Assembly: GCF_026967805.1 (NCBI RefSeq)
Contig: NZ_JAPVBG010000003.1
Location: forward strand, 186,001 to 250,000
Direction: 5' to 3'
DNA: 64,000 nt
DNA from: Blastococcus sp. VKM Ac-2987
GTDB taxonomy: Bacteria > Actinomycetota > Actinomycetes > Mycobacteriales > Geodermatophilaceae
Below, piece by piece: positions 7,780 to 18,293 of this stretch. The first letter of the stretch is position 1, and each line of letters begins with the position of its first letter. A model generated the notes under the pieces. That model had not been told where the DNA came from. It was given only the letters and a program-made list of their open reading frames with translations, and did no database searches. The translations under genes were made by a program, and so were the position numbers.

Positions 7780-8555
7780 CCGCCGCCCAGCAGCCCGCGG
7801 AGCAGCAGACCCTGACCGGCAAGGTCGCCGTCGTCACCGGCGCCGGCCGCGGGCTCGGCCGCGCGCTGGCGCTGGCGCTGGCCGGTGCGGGGGCCGACGT
7901 CGCGGTGGCCGCCCGCAGCCGCGACCAGCTGGAGTCCGTCGCCGCCGAGATCGAGGGCGCGGGACGGCGGGCGCTGGTCGTCCCGACCGACGTCACCGAC
8001 CCCGCCGCCGTCCAGCGGCTGGTCGACACCACCGTCGCCGAGCTCGGCGGGCTCGACGTCCTGGTGAACAACTCCGGGGTCATCGACAGCACCCCGCTGC
8101 TGGAGCAGGACCCGGCCGACTGGGACCGGGTCCTGGACACCAACGTCCGCGGCACCTACCTGGCCACCCGCGCCGCCGGTGCGCACATGGTCGCCCAGGG
8201 CGCGGGCAAGGTCGTCAACATCGCCTCGAACTTCGCGTTCAAGGGAGTGCCCGGGCACGCGGCCTACTGCGCCTCCAAGGCCGCGGTCGTCGCGTTCACC
8301 CGGTCGATGGCCGTCGAGTGGGCCCGCCACGGGGTCCAGGTCAACGCCCTGGCACCCGGCTACTTCGCCACCGACATGAACGCGGACCTGCGGGCCGACG
8401 GCGAGGCGCTCTCCCGGGTGCTGCGCGCGGTCCCCGCCCGCCGGATGGGGGAGGCGCACGAACTGGCCCCCTGGCTGCTGCTGCTGGCCGGCCCTGCCTC
8501 GGACTTCATGACCGGCGAGGTGGTCGTCGTCGACGGCGGCCAGACCGCCCGATGA
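7776..8555 (+). CDS. Short-chain dehydrogenase/reductase (SDR)
   Basis: 259 residues with a GTG start overlapping the previous stop. It is a classical SDR: TGAGRGLG cofactor loop, VNNSG, catalytic Ser of NIAS, then AYCASK thirteen residues later giving the Tyr and Lys, and a C-terminal VVVDGGQTAR. It probably oxidises a secondary alcohol to a ketone with NAD(P). In the known cyclohexanecarboxylate pathway this step (BadH) is done by an SDR just before BadI ring opening, and a BadI-like gene lies 1.8 kb downstream. This is a role suggested by context; BadH identity was not shown. Confidence 0.9.
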   Translation: MTAAQQPAEQQTLTGKVAVVTGAGRGLGRALALALAGAGADVAVAARSRDQLESVAAEIEGAGRRALVVPTDVTDPAAVQRLVDTTVAELGGLDVLVNNSGVIDSTPLLEQDPADWDRVLDTNVRGTYLATRAAGAHMVAQGAGKVVNIASNFAFKGVPGHAAYCASKAAVVAFTRSMAVEWARHGVQVNALAPGYFATDMNADLRADGEALSRVLRAVPARRMGEAHELAPWLLLLAGPASDFMTGEVVVVDGGQTAR

Positions 8556-8607
8556 CCGCACGACCGCACCAGACCACCGCTCCCGCGAGGAAGAGGACGA
8601 AGGACCG

Positions 8608-9486
8608 ATGACCCAGGACCAGCTCACCGTCGCCGTGGTCGGCGGCGGCACGATGGGGGCGGGGATCGCCGTCGTGGCCGCCCGCGCGGGGCACCGCACC
8701 ATCCTCCGTGACCTCGACGACGCCGCCGTGCAGCGCGGCCTCGACACCGTCGAGAGCTTCCTGCGCAGGAGCGCCTCGCTCGGCAAGCTCACCGACGACC
8801 AGCTCGGGACGGCGCTGGCCAACCTGTCGGGCACCACCGAGCTGCGTGACCTCGCCCCGGCCGACGTGGTCGTCGAGGCGGTGTTCGAGGACCTCGAGGT
8901 GAAGAAGACGCTCTTCGCCGAGCTCGACGACATCGTGTCCCGCGACGCGCTGCTGCACACCAACACCTCGACGCTGTCGGTCACCTCCATCGCGTCGGGC
9001 TCGCGGTATCCCGAGCGGGTCGTCGGCACGCACTACTGCAACCCGGCGCAGCTGATGAAGCTGGTCGAGGTGGCGGAGGGCCGGCACACCGCGTCGGAGG
9101 CCACGAAGCGGTCCCTGGAGTTCCTCGCCGGCGTGGGGAAGACGACGGTCATCACCAAGGACCGGCCCGGCTTCATCCTCAACCGCTTCCTCATCCCCTG
9201 GGAGAACAACTGCATCCGGGCCCTGGAGGCGGGGCTGGGCACCGTCGAGTCGATCGACCGGGCGGTGCTGGGGGCGCTGCGGCACCCCATGGGCCCCTTC
9301 CAGCTGCTCGACGTGGTGGGCCTCGACGTGCACAAGGCGGTGTCGATGCGGCTGTACGAGCAGCTGCGCGAGCCGCGGTTCGCGCCGCCGCCGCTGGTGG
9401 ACCGCATGATCGCCGCCGGCGACCTGGGGCGGAAGACCGGCCGCGGCTTCTACACCTACGAGACCACCAAGGCCTTCGGTGCCTGA
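8608..9486 (+). CDS. 3-hydroxyacyl-CoA dehydrogenase, first of a tandem pair
   Basis: 292 residues. The N-terminal Rossmann loop is VVGGGTMGAG. The catalytic His lies in VGTHYCNPAQLM, with the partner Glu in KLVEVAEG, and DRPGFILNRFLIPW joins to the C-terminal helical dimerisation domain. It oxidises (S)-3-hydroxyacyl-CoA to 3-ketoacyl-CoA with NAD+. The ATG at 8608 follows a run of purines ending GGACCG. The next gene is a paralogue with the same architecture, which suggests duplication and divergence toward two intermediates. Confidence 0.92.
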   Translation: MTQDQLTVAVVGGGTMGAGIAVVAARAGHRTILRDLDDAAVQRGLDTVESFLRRSASLGKLTDDQLGTALANLSGTTELRDLAPADVVVEAVFEDLEVKKTLFAELDDIVSRDALLHTNTSTLSVTSIASGSRYPERVVGTHYCNPAQLMKLVEVAEGRHTASEATKRSLEFLAGVGKTTVITKDRPGFILNRFLIPWENNCIRALEAGLGTVESIDRAVLGALRHPMGPFQLLDVVGLDVHKAVSMRLYEQLREPRFAPPPLVDRMIAAGDLGRKTGRGFYTYETTKAFGA

Positions 9487-9511
9487 GGGCCGCAGCGATC
9501 GGAGTTCGAGC

Positions 9512-10387
9512 ATGAGGACCTTTCCGCGGGTCGCCGTCCTGGGTCTCGGGACGATGGGGGCCGGGATCGCCCAGGTGGTGGCCGCCTCCGGCCGCGACGT
9601 CGTCGTCCTGGAGACCGACCGGGCGCGGATCGACCACGGCCTCGACGCGGTGCGCACCTTCCTCGACGGCGGGGTCGAGCGCGGCAGGACCACGTCCGAG
9701 CAGCGGGACGCCGTCCTCGGCCGGATCCGCGGCACGACCGACGTCGCCGAGCTCGCCGGGGTCGACCTGGTGATCGAGGCGGTCGTCGAGCAGCACGACG
9801 TCAAGGTGGAGCTGCTCGGCCGGGTCGCGGACGTCGTCGGTGCGGAGGCGGTGCTCACCACGAACACCTCGGCGCTGTCGGTGACCGACCTGGCCGCGTC
9901 CCTGGACGCCCCGGGCCGCATGGCCGGGCTGCACTTCTTCAACCCCGCGCCGGTGATGGCGCTGGTGGAGGTGGTGCGGGCGCTGCAGACCGACGACGGC
10001 GTCGTGGCCGACCTGGTCGCCTTCGTCGAGGACATCGGGAAGTCGCCGGTCGAGGTCAAGGACCGGCCCGGCTTCCTGGTCAACCGGCTGCTGATGCCCT
10101 ACCTCAACGACGTCGTGCAGGAGTACGACGACGGGCTGGCCAGCGCCGAGGACATCGACGTCGCCATCCAGCTGGGTCTGGGCTACAAGCTCGGCCCCCT
10201 GGCGCTGCTCGACCTGATCGGCATCGACGTCCACCGGCACGCCACCGAGAGCGCCTACGCGGCGACGCTCGACCCCCAGTTCGCCCCACCGCCGCTGCTG
10301 CACCAGATGGTCGCGGCCGGCTACCTCGGCACCAAGAGCGGCCGCGGCTTCCGCGCGGGCGCGCCCGAGCACGGAGAGGTTCGATGA
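9512..10387 (+). CDS. 3-hydroxyacyl-CoA dehydrogenase, second of a tandem pair
   Basis: 291 residues from ATG 9512, chosen because GGAG lies 7 nt upstream; a GTG 33 nt earlier has no ribosome site. Motifs are LGLGTMGAG, GLHFFNPAPVM with its catalytic His, ALVEVV, and KDRPGFLVNRLLMPY. It is a clear paralogue of the gene at 8608, 25 bp upstream. The different residues around the catalytic His (FFNPAPVM against YCNPAQLM) suggest another substrate. It overlaps the next gene by 4 nt (ATGA). Confidence 0.92.
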   Translation: MRTFPRVAVLGLGTMGAGIAQVVAASGRDVVVLETDRARIDHGLDAVRTFLDGGVERGRTTSEQRDAVLGRIRGTTDVAELAGVDLVIEAVVEQHDVKVELLGRVADVVGAEAVLTTNTSALSVTDLAASLDAPGRMAGLHFFNPAPVMALVEVVRALQTDDGVVADLVAFVEDIGKSPVEVKDRPGFLVNRLLMPYLNDVVQEYDDGLASAEDIDVAIQLGLGYKLGPLALLDLIGIDVHRHATESAYAATLDPQFAPPPLLHQMVAAGYLGTKSGRGFRAGAPEHGEVR

Positions 10388-11163
10388 GCGACTACACCGA
10401 TATCCGGACCGAGACCTCGGGGCCGGTCCTGACCCTGACCATCGACCGGCCGGACGCCGGGAACAAGCTGCGGGTGCAGACCCTGCTGGAGCTCAAGGAC
10501 GCCCTCCAGCGGTTCCGCACCGACCCCGGGCTGCGCGCCGCGGTGCTCACCGGCGCCGGCGACAAGTTCTTCTGCATCGGCGGGGAGCACGACGAGACCA
10601 CCTCGCTGGACTACTCGCAGGTGCTGCCGATCATCGACGTGTACGAGGCGATCGACACCATCGCCAAGCCGGTGGTCGCGGCGGTGAACGGCTTCGCGGT
10701 CGGCGGCGGCAACGTGCTGCACAACATCTGCGACCTGACCATCGCGTCGGAGAACGCGGTCTTCCGGCAGGTCGGCCCCATGGTGGGCAGCTTCGACGCC
10801 GGCTACGGCACCTGGTACCTGGAGGACTCCATCGGCCGGAAGCGGGCCAAGGAGATGTGGTACCTCAACCGGAAGTACACCGCGGCCCAGGCGCTGGCCA
10901 TGGGGCTGGTCAACGAGGTGGTCCCGGCCGGTCAGGCGGTGTCGCGGGCGCAGGAGGTGGCCGCGGAGATCGCCACCCGCAGCCCGATGGCCATCGGCGC
11001 GCTCAAGGGCGCCTTCTCCGCCCGCCACACCGGCGTCATCGGGCAGGCACGGATGGCCCACGACCAGCAGCTCACCCTCTACCTGGCCACCAAGGAGGCG
11101 CACGAGACCGGGGACGCCTTCGGCGCCAAGCGGACGCCGGACCCGGAAACCTTCTGGTCGTGA
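10384..11163 (+). CDS. BadI/MenB-type crotonase-fold C-C hydrolase or cyclase
   Basis: 259 residues. The block GGGNVLHNICDLTI...VGPMVGSFDAGYGTWYL and the later RKRAKEMWYLNRKY is specific to 2-ketocyclohexanecarboxyl-CoA hydrolase (BadI) and dihydroxynaphthoyl-CoA synthase (MenB). Ser136, Asp138 and Tyr233 match the catalytic residues of E. coli MenB, including the 97-residue Ser-Tyr spacing. Gly131 takes the place that is Asp in M. tuberculosis MenB. The two crotonase glutamates are absent. Since beta-oxidation genes surround it and no menaquinone gene does, a retro-Dieckmann or retro-Claisen hydrolase that opens a ring or splits a ketoacyl-CoA is more likely than MenB. The exact substrate is unknown. 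Confidence 0.82.
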   Translation: MSDYTDIRTETSGPVLTLTIDRPDAGNKLRVQTLLELKDALQRFRTDPGLRAAVLTGAGDKFFCIGGEHDETTSLDYSQVLPIIDVYEAIDTIAKPVVAAVNGFAVGGGNVLHNICDLTIASENAVFRQVGPMVGSFDAGYGTWYLEDSIGRKRAKEMWYLNRKYTAAQALAMGLVNEVVPAGQAVSRAQEVAAEIATRSPMAIGALKGAFSARHTGVIGQARMAHDQQLTLYLATKEAHETGDAFGAKRTPDPETFWS

Positions 11164-12190
11164 GGCGGCCCTGGGCCGGCCCCCGGCTCGACGACGACCA
11201 GCAGGCGGTCCTCGACCTGGTCGACGACCTCGCCGCCGACCGGCTCGCCCGCGTGGGCGACGACCGGCCGGACGACGTCGACGCCGCGCGGCGCACCCTG
11301 GCCGAGCAGGGGCTGTGGACGCTGGGCGTCGCGGAGCCCGACGGCGGCGGGGGAGCGGCGGCCCCCACCATGCTCGTCGCCCTCGCCCGGCTCGCCGGGA
11401 CGTGGCCGGCCCTGGCGTGGGCCTCGGTGCAGGCGCACGCCGCGGCGCCGGTCCTGGCCGCCGTCGGCCGGATGCCCGCGCTGCTCGACGGGCTGCACGA
11501 CGGGGCACCGGTCGCGGTGGCGGCGGTCGACCCGGGGTCGGTGACGCTGACCGGCGGGCGGCTGACCGGCGTCCTCGACCGGATCGACCCGGCCGGCCGG
11601 GAGCCGCGGCTGGTGGTGCTGCTGGACGCCGGCACCGCCGTCCTGGTCCCGCCGGAGGGGGTCTCGTTCGGGCCCCCGGTCGCCCGCACGGGGTTCGACG
11701 GGGCGCTGACCGTGGGCGTCCGGCTCGACGCGGCGGTGCCCGGGGACTCCGTGCTGCGCGGACCGCAGGCCGGGCGGGCCCGCGCCCTGCTGGACGCCGG
11801 CGCGGCCGCCGTCGCCGCCGGGATCGCCGAGGCAGCGGCCGCCGTGGCGCTGGAGTACAGCGCCGGCCGCGTGCAGTTCGGCGCCCCGCTCACCGACCTC
11901 CCGACCGTCCGCGCGTCGCTGTCGGCGCAGGCCGCGGCCGCCCGGGCCCTCCTCGTCGGTGCGGTCACCGCCGACCTCGACCGGCCCGACGCCCTGGCCG
12001 CCGCGCTGCTCCCGGCCTGCGACGCGGCCCTCGACGTGGCAGCGGCCGCGGTGCAGTCGCACGGCGGCTACGGCTACATGACCGAGTACCCCGTGGAGGG
12101 CCTGCTGCGGGACGCGGTGTCGCTGCGGGCCGCCTCCGGTGCCGTCGAGGCCGCCCGGTCGGCGGCGCGCACGCTGGTGGGGGCGGGCGG

Positions 12191-12194
<4 letters not shown>
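11160..12194 (+). CDS. Short acyl-CoA dehydrogenase-like protein without the usual catalytic Glu
   Basis: 344 residues, about 40 shorter than normal, from GTG 11160, which overlaps the preceding stop. The C-terminal helical domain is recognisable: EYSAGRVQFGAPLTDLPTV, and SHGGYGYMTEYPVEGLLRDA near the flavin. The middle beta domain is degenerate; neither the TEPgaGSD nor the iTGsKtf block is present. Where active enzymes have YEGTnEIQR this protein has LRAASGAVEAA, so the classical base is missing. It may be the non-catalytic half of a heteromeric dehydrogenase, as in actinobacterial steroid FadE pairs, or use another base. The partner could be the product of 6523. Confidence 0.8.
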
Positions 12195-13353
<1,159 letters not shown>

Positions 13354-13357
<4 letters not shown>

Positions 13358-14349
13358 GAGCCGCACTGGTGCAGGAGTTCGGCCCGCCGGAGAGCCTCGT
13401 TCCCGGCGAGCTCGCCGATCCGGTGGCCGGGCCCGGCGAGGTGCTCGTCGAGGTGGCGGCGGCCGGGGTCAACTTCCCCGACGTCCTCGTCGTCGCCGGC
13501 AGCTACCAGATCCTCCCCGAACGCCCGTTCAGCCCCGGCAAGGAGATCGCCGGCACCGTCCGTGCGCTGGGTGAGGGCGTGGACCGCCTCGCCGTCGGCG
13601 ACCGGGTCCTGGCCCAGATCGAGCACGGCGGCTACGCGGAGTTGGTCGCCGTGCCCGAGCCCCAGGTGGTGGCGCTGCCGGACGAGGTGCCCTTCGTCGA
13701 CGCCGCCGCCTTCGGACTCGGCGCGATCACCGCGCACTTCGCCCTGGTGCGGCGGGCCGGCCTGCGCCCGGGGGAGACCGTCCTGGTCACCGGCGCGGGT
13801 GGCGGCGTCGGCTCGGCCGGCGTGCAGCTCGCCAAGGCGCTCGGCGCCACGGTCATCGCCGTGGCCCAGGACGAGGAGCGCGCGGCGCTCGCCCGTCAGC
13901 AGGGCGCCGACTCCGTGGTGACGGCCGGCCCGGGCCTGCGGGACGAGGTGCTGGCGCTGACCGGGGGCCGCGGCGCCGACGTCGTCCTCGAGCTGGTGGG
14001 CGGCGAGGTGTTCGCGCAGTCGCTGCGCTGCACCGCATGGGAGGGGCGGCTGGTCGTGATCGGGTTCGCCTCCGGCGACCTGCCGACGATCAAGGCCGGC
14101 CACGTCCTGGTGAAGAACATCGCCGTCCTGGGGCTGCAGGTGTCCGACTACCGCGACCGCGAGCCGGAGTCGGTGCGGGCCGCGATCGAGCACCTGCTGC
14201 AGCTGTACGTCGACGGGCGGCTCACCGTCCCGGTCGCCCGCACCTACCCCCTCGAGCAGGCCGGTGCCGCCCTCGAGGCCGTCCGGGCCGGCAGCGTCGC
14301 CGGCAAGGTCGTTCTCACCTGCACCCCGGCCGCCGCCGGACCGAGCTGA
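13354..14349 (+). CDS. NADPH:quinone oxidoreductase-like zinc-free MDR protein, first of two
   Basis: 331 residues, with an ATG overlapping the previous stop. It is a medium-chain reductase without zinc ligands: VNFPDVLVVAGSYQ, PGKEIAGTV, then the cofactor loop VTGAGGGVGSAGVQLAKALGA. Relatives reduce quinones or the double bond of enones, enals or acryloyl-CoA-type thioesters. In this operon it could saturate an enoyl intermediate. The C-terminal LEQAGAALEAVRAGSVAGKVVL is typical. It ends the first tightly overlapping block; 44 bp separate it from the next gene. Confidence 0.88.
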
Positions 14350-14393
14350 GCCCTGCTTCCGAGCCCCACCGACCCGTACGAGGAGCGATCGTG

Positions 14394-16088
14394 GTGACCG
14401 ATCAGCGAACCAGCCAGCCGTCCCCTGCCGCGGAAGCGCATCCCGGCATCCGGCCCGACAGCCGGCTGACCGCCGGGCTCGCCCGCGACTACGAGCAGAG
14501 CGGGGCGTGGGTCGCCGAGCCGCTCCGCGCGCTGCTCACGGCCGCGGCCGCCGAGCACCCGGAGCGGGTGGCGGCGGTCGACCGGGTCAGCGGGGCGCCG
14601 GGCGCCCGGCGGACGACCTACGCCGAGCTCGACGAGCGGGCCTCGCGGTACGCCCGCGGGCTGCACGCCCTGGGCGTCCGGCCCGGCGACTTCGTGGCGG
14701 TGATGCTGCCGAACTCGACCGACTTCGCGGCGCTCATCTTCGCGATCAACGAGCTGGGCGCCGTCTACAGCGGCATCCCGGTGGCCTACGGCGAGCGGGA
14801 GGTGGAGGTCATCCTGCGCCGGACCGGCGCCGCCGTCGTGGTGGTGGCGGAGCGGTTCGGCAGCAACAGCCCGCGCGCGCTGGTGCAGCGCCTGCGCAGC
14901 GGGCTGCCGTCGGTCCGGCACGTCGTGGTGGCCGGCGACCCGGCCGGCGAGGACCCGGCCGGCGACGGCGTCCGGCCGCTGTCCTCGCTCCTGGACGCCC
15001 CCGAGGTGGAGCTGCGCGCGCCCGACCCGCGCGCGCTGTGCCACGTCGGCTTCACCTCGGGCACGACCGGGGAGCCCAAGGGGGTCATGAACACCTCCCA
15101 GACGCTGTCCGCCGTGCTGCGGAACTGGGTCGCGCACATGGGCCGGGAGACCTTCGGCGAGCCCCTGGTCAACCTGGTCGCCTCGCCGGTCGGGCACCAC
15201 ACCGGCTTCCTGTGGGGCGTCCTGCTGACCACCTACCTGCGCGGCACGGCGGTGTACCTGGACCGCTGGGTGCCCGAGCAGGCGGTCGCCGTGGTGCGGG
15301 AGGAGGGCGTCACGACCATGTTCTCGGCGCCCACGTTCCTGCAGGACCTCGTGCTCACCGAGCTGGCGAACGACGAGGAGTGCTCGCTGCGCACCGTGGT
15401 GCTGGCCGGCGCCCCCGTGCCGCGGACCCTGCCGACGGTGGCCGGCGAGCTCTTCGGCTGCTACGTCTGCCCGGCCTGGGGCATGACCGAGCTGGGCATC
15501 GGGATCTCCTGCACACCCGCCCTGCCGGCCGCCGCGCAGGCGACCGACGGCGTCCCCGTGCCGGGCACCGACGTCAGCGTCGTCGACACGGCGGGGGAGG
15601 AGGCCCCGCCCGGGGTCATCGGCGCGCTGCGGATCCGGGGGCCCGGGCTCTTCCTGGGCTACCTCGACCTGCCGGAGGCGACCGCCCGGGAGATCGACGC
15701 CGACGGCTGGTTCACCACCGGCGACACCGCCCGGCGCACCGAGGAGGGGTACGTGCTGCTCGAGGGGCGCACGAAGGACATCGTCATCCGCGGCGGGGAG
15801 AACATCCCGGTGACCGTGGTGGAGAGCATGCTGTTCCAGCACCCGCAGATCGTCGAGGCCTCGGTCATCGGGATCCCCGACGTCCGGCTGGGCGAGCGGG
15901 CCTGCGCGGTCGTCGTGCCGCAGGGCACCGCCACGCCCACGCTGGCGCAGGTGTGCGACTTCCTCCTGGCCCAGGGATTGAGCAAGCACTTCCTGCCCGA
16001 GCGGCTGGAGCTGGTCGACTCGCTGCCCAAGACACCCAGCGGCAAGATCCGCAAGGTGGAGCTGCGCACCCGGTACACGGCCTCGTGA
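14394..16088 (+). CDS. AMP-forming acyl-CoA ligase, first of two
   Basis: 564 residues. GTG 14394 is preferred to GTG 14391 because AGGAG lies 8 nt before it. ANL-family motifs: phosphate loop GFTSGTTGEPKG, WGMTE, GWFTTGDTARR, GRTKDIVIRGGENI and the adenylation lysine in LPKTPSGKIRK. It makes an acyl-CoA from an acid, ATP and CoA. The long N-terminal segment (RLTAGLARDYEQSGAW) is like that of cyclohexanecarboxylate-CoA and dihydroxybenzoate-AMP ligases, so a ring or aromatic acid substrate is plausible but not proven. Its stop overlaps the next start. Confidence 0.9.
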   Translation: MTDQRTSQPSPAAEAHPGIRPDSRLTAGLARDYEQSGAWVAEPLRALLTAAAAEHPERVAAVDRVSGAPGARRTTYAELDERASRYARGLHALGVRPGDFVAVMLPNSTDFAALIFAINELGAVYSGIPVAYGEREVEVILRRTGAAVVVVAERFGSNSPRALVQRLRSGLPSVRHVVVAGDPAGEDPAGDGVRPLSSLLDAPEVELRAPDPRALCHVGFTSGTTGEPKGVMNTSQTLSAVLRNWVAHMGRETFGEPLVNLVASPVGHHTGFLWGVLLTTYLRGTAVYLDRWVPEQAVAVVREEGVTTMFSAPTFLQDLVLTELANDEECSLRTVVLAGAPVPRTLPTVAGELFGCYVCPAWGMTELGIGISCTPALPAAAQATDGVPVPGTDVSVVDTAGEEAPPGVIGALRIRGPGLFLGYLDLPEATAREIDADGWFTTGDTARRTEEGYVLLEGRTKDIVIRGGENIPVTVVESMLFQHPQIVEASVIGIPDVRLGERACAVVVPQGTATPTLAQVCDFLLAQGLSKHFLPERLELVDSLPKTPSGKIRKVELRTRYTAS

Positions 16089-17023
16089 GCACCCTCTTCG
16101 TGGGCCTGGGCCGCATGGGCGCACCGATGGCGCGCCGCCACGCCGACCGGTTCGACACCGTGCTGCTCGACGCCGACCCCGCGGTCGCCGCCGCACTGGC
16201 CGACGAGCTGGGCTGCCGGGCCCTGCCGACGTCGGCGGAGCTCCCGGGCGACGTCGACACCGTCGTCCTCATGCTGCCCGACAGCCGGGTCGTCGAGGCG
16301 GTGCTCCTGACCGACGGGCTGCTCGACCGGCTGCCGTCCGGCGCGCTGGTCATCGACATGGGCTCCTCCGAGCCGGCGAGCACCCAGCGGCTGGCCGCCG
16401 AGGCCCGGGCGCGCGGCACCGGGTACGTGGACGCGCCCGTCTCCGGGGGCGTGGCCCGCGCCGTCACCGGGGAGCTGTCGATCATGGTCGGGGGCGATCC
16501 GGCGGACGTCGAGCGCGCCCGGCCGCACCTGGAACCCCTCGGGGGCTCGGTGACCGTGGTCGGTGCTGCCGGCGCCGGCCACGCCGCGAAGGCGCTGAAC
16601 AACCTGCTGTCGGCGACGAACCTGGCGGCCGCCGCCGAGGTGCTCACCGTCGCCGCGGGCTTCGGCATCGCGCCAGAGGTGATGGTCGAGGTGCTCAACA
16701 CCTCCACCGGCCGGTCCCAGGCCACCGAGGTCAAGTACCCCAAGCACGTCCTGACCGGCAGCTACGACTCCGGCTTCGCCATGGACCTGATGATCAAGGA
16801 CCTGGGCATCGCCCGGTCGCTGGCCGCGGCGCAGCAGGCGAGCATCCCGGTCACCGACGCCGCGTACGCCGCGGCGCTCGGGGCCCGCGAGGCCCTCGGC
16901 GGGGCCGGCCTCGACCACACCGAGATCGCCCGCCACTACGAGTCGGTCAACCGGACCTCGCTGCGCAGCGGGACCGGGGACCGGCAGGCACGACCCACCA
17001 CCGACGACGAGGAGATCCCGTGA
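16085..17023 (+). CDS. 3-hydroxyisobutyrate dehydrogenase family (beta-hydroxyacid dehydrogenase)
   Basis: 312 residues from GTG 16085. NAD(P) loop GLGRMGAPMA; substrate motif DAPVSGG; catalytic Lys in GHAAKALNNLL; DLMIKDLGIA near the end. The family oxidises short beta-hydroxyacids (3-hydroxyisobutyrate, tartronate, hydroxypropionate) to semialdehydes. With the aldehyde dehydrogenase at 22157 it could handle a C3-C4 fragment released by the pathway. It is coupled by GTGA overlaps to the ligase before and the CMD gene after. Confidence 0.9.
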   Translation: MSTLFVGLGRMGAPMARRHADRFDTVLLDADPAVAAALADELGCRALPTSAELPGDVDTVVLMLPDSRVVEAVLLTDGLLDRLPSGALVIDMGSSEPASTQRLAAEARARGTGYVDAPVSGGVARAVTGELSIMVGGDPADVERARPHLEPLGGSVTVVGAAGAGHAAKALNNLLSATNLAAAAEVLTVAAGFGIAPEVMVEVLNTSTGRSQATEVKYPKHVLTGSYDSGFAMDLMIKDLGIARSLAAAQQASIPVTDAAYAAALGAREALGGAGLDHTEIARHYESVNRTSLRSGTGDRQARPTTDDEEIP

Positions 17024-17430
17024 CCGACGACCCGCAGGCCTACATCGACGAGATGGCCCGATCACGGGGCTACGTCCTCGACTACCACAAGGTCATGGCC
17101 AAGCACGACTTCCCGGTGCTGCAGGCGGCCAACGGGCTGGTCGGGGCGGCCTACCTGGACCAGCGCCGGCTGGACCGGAAGACCAAGGAGCTGATCTTCA
17201 TCGTCAGCCTGACGGTGATCCGCGCGTCCAAGGGGCACATCCAGAGCCACATCCGGGTGGCGCTGGACCTGGGCGTCAGCCCCGAGGAGATCCTCGAGGC
17301 GATCGAGATCGCGCTGCCCGAGGCCGGGATCGTGGCGTTCCAGGCCGGCTTCGACGCGTGGCGCGAGGTCGTCGACGCCGACGGCCTGGAGCCGTCGGTC
17401 GCCGTGCACGAGGGCGGCCGCGGGGCCTGA
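17020..17430 (+). CDS. Carboxymuconolactone decarboxylase (CMD) family protein
   Basis: 136 residues with a GTG start and GGAG 6 nt upstream. All-helical CMD fold: DRKTKELIFIVSLTVI, then ASKGHIQSHIRVALDLGVSPEEILEAIEIALPEAG. The AhpD-type Cys pair (CxxC) is absent while the His remains, so it is closer to decarboxylases than to peroxidases. In the beta-ketoadipate route the enzyme decarboxylates a lactone. The following genes encode lactonase-like hydrolases, so a lactone intermediate is possible here too. Confidence 0.88.
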   Translation: MTDDPQAYIDEMARSRGYVLDYHKVMAKHDFPVLQAANGLVGAAYLDQRRLDRKTKELIFIVSLTVIRASKGHIQSHIRVALDLGVSPEEILEAIEIALPEAGIVAFQAGFDAWREVVDADGLEPSVAVHEGGRGA

Positions 17431-18293
17431 TGGCCAGGGCCGGGGAGGCGGCGGTCATGCCGGCCGGGGCGGGAGCGGGTGCCGCGCCGGACGACGTCTA
17501 CGAGGTGGTCGTCGTCCGGCACGGCACCCGCCGGGCGCGGCGGAGCGAGGTGTTCCTGAACTACGCGCAGTACGGCGAGCCGGACGCCGACTTCACCGTC
17601 GACTACTACCTGTGGATCCTGCGCAGCCCGAGCACGACCGTCCTGGTCGACACCGGGTTCGGCAGCGGTCCGGCGGAGGCACGCGGGCGCACGGTGCTGA
17701 TCGACCCCGCCGAGGCCTACCGGCGGCTGGGCGTGGACACCGCGGCGCCGCAGACCCTGGTCGTCACCCACGCGCACTACGACCACATCGGCAACGTCGG
17801 GCTGTTCCGCGCGGCGACGGTCGTGGTCAGCGACGCCGAGGTCGACTTCTGGACCTCCCCGATGGCGGCCAAGCCGCTGATCGGGCACTTCACCGAGGCC
17901 GACGAGGTGGCGGCGCTGACCCGGGCCGAGGCCGAGGGGCGGCTGCGCCGGTTCTCCGGCTCCCTGGAGGTGGCGCCGGGCGTCGTCGTCACCGAGGTGG
18001 GCGGGCACACGCCGGGGCAGGCCATGGTCACCGTGCGCACCGCCGCGGGCGTCGTGCTGCTGGCCTCCGACGCCGTGCACTTCACCGAGGAGCTGGAGCG
18101 GGACATGCCCTTCATCGCGGTCACCGACCTGCCCGGCCTCTACCGGGGTCTGCAGACGGTCCGCGACCTGGTCGCCTCCGGGGCGGTGGACCACGTCCTC
18201 ACCGGCCACGACGCCGGCGTGCTCGACCGGCTCGAACCGGTGTCCCCGGAGCTGGCCGGCATCGCCGGGGTGCTCGGCAGGCTGCCGGCATGA
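17430..18293 (+). CDS. Metallo-beta-lactamase-fold hydrolase, lactonase-like
   Basis: 287 residues. The ATG at 17430 shares its A with the stop of the CMD gene (TGATG). The metal motif is His114-x-His116-x-Asp118-His119 (THAHYDHIGN), with later ligands in VGGHTPGQ, SDAVH and TGHDAGV. The N-terminal VDYYLWILRSPSTTVLVDTGF is like N-acyl-homoserine and pyridoxolactone lactonases. It probably hydrolyses a lactone or thioester in the pathway; quorum quenching is possible but has no support from context. Confidence 0.88.
   Translation: MARAGEAAVMPAGAGAGAAPDDVYEVVVVRHGTRRARRSEVFLNYAQYGEPDADFTVDYYLWILRSPSTTVLVDTGFGSGPAEARGRTVLIDPAEAYRRLGVDTAAPQTLVVTHAHYDHIGNVGLFRAATVVVSDAEVDFWTSPMAAKPLIGHFTEADEVAALTRAEAEGRLRRFSGSLEVAPGVVVTEVGGHTPGQAMVTVRTAAGVVLLASDAVHFTEELERDMPFIAVTDLPGLYRGLQTVRDLVASGAVDHVLTGHDAGVLDRLEPVSPELAGIAGVLGRLPA

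Noticed and set aside
10384..11163. Naming this gene menB (menaquinone synthesis)
   Set aside because: The active site fits, but no other menaquinone gene is near and the gene is locked in a beta-oxidation operon. BadI-like was preferred.
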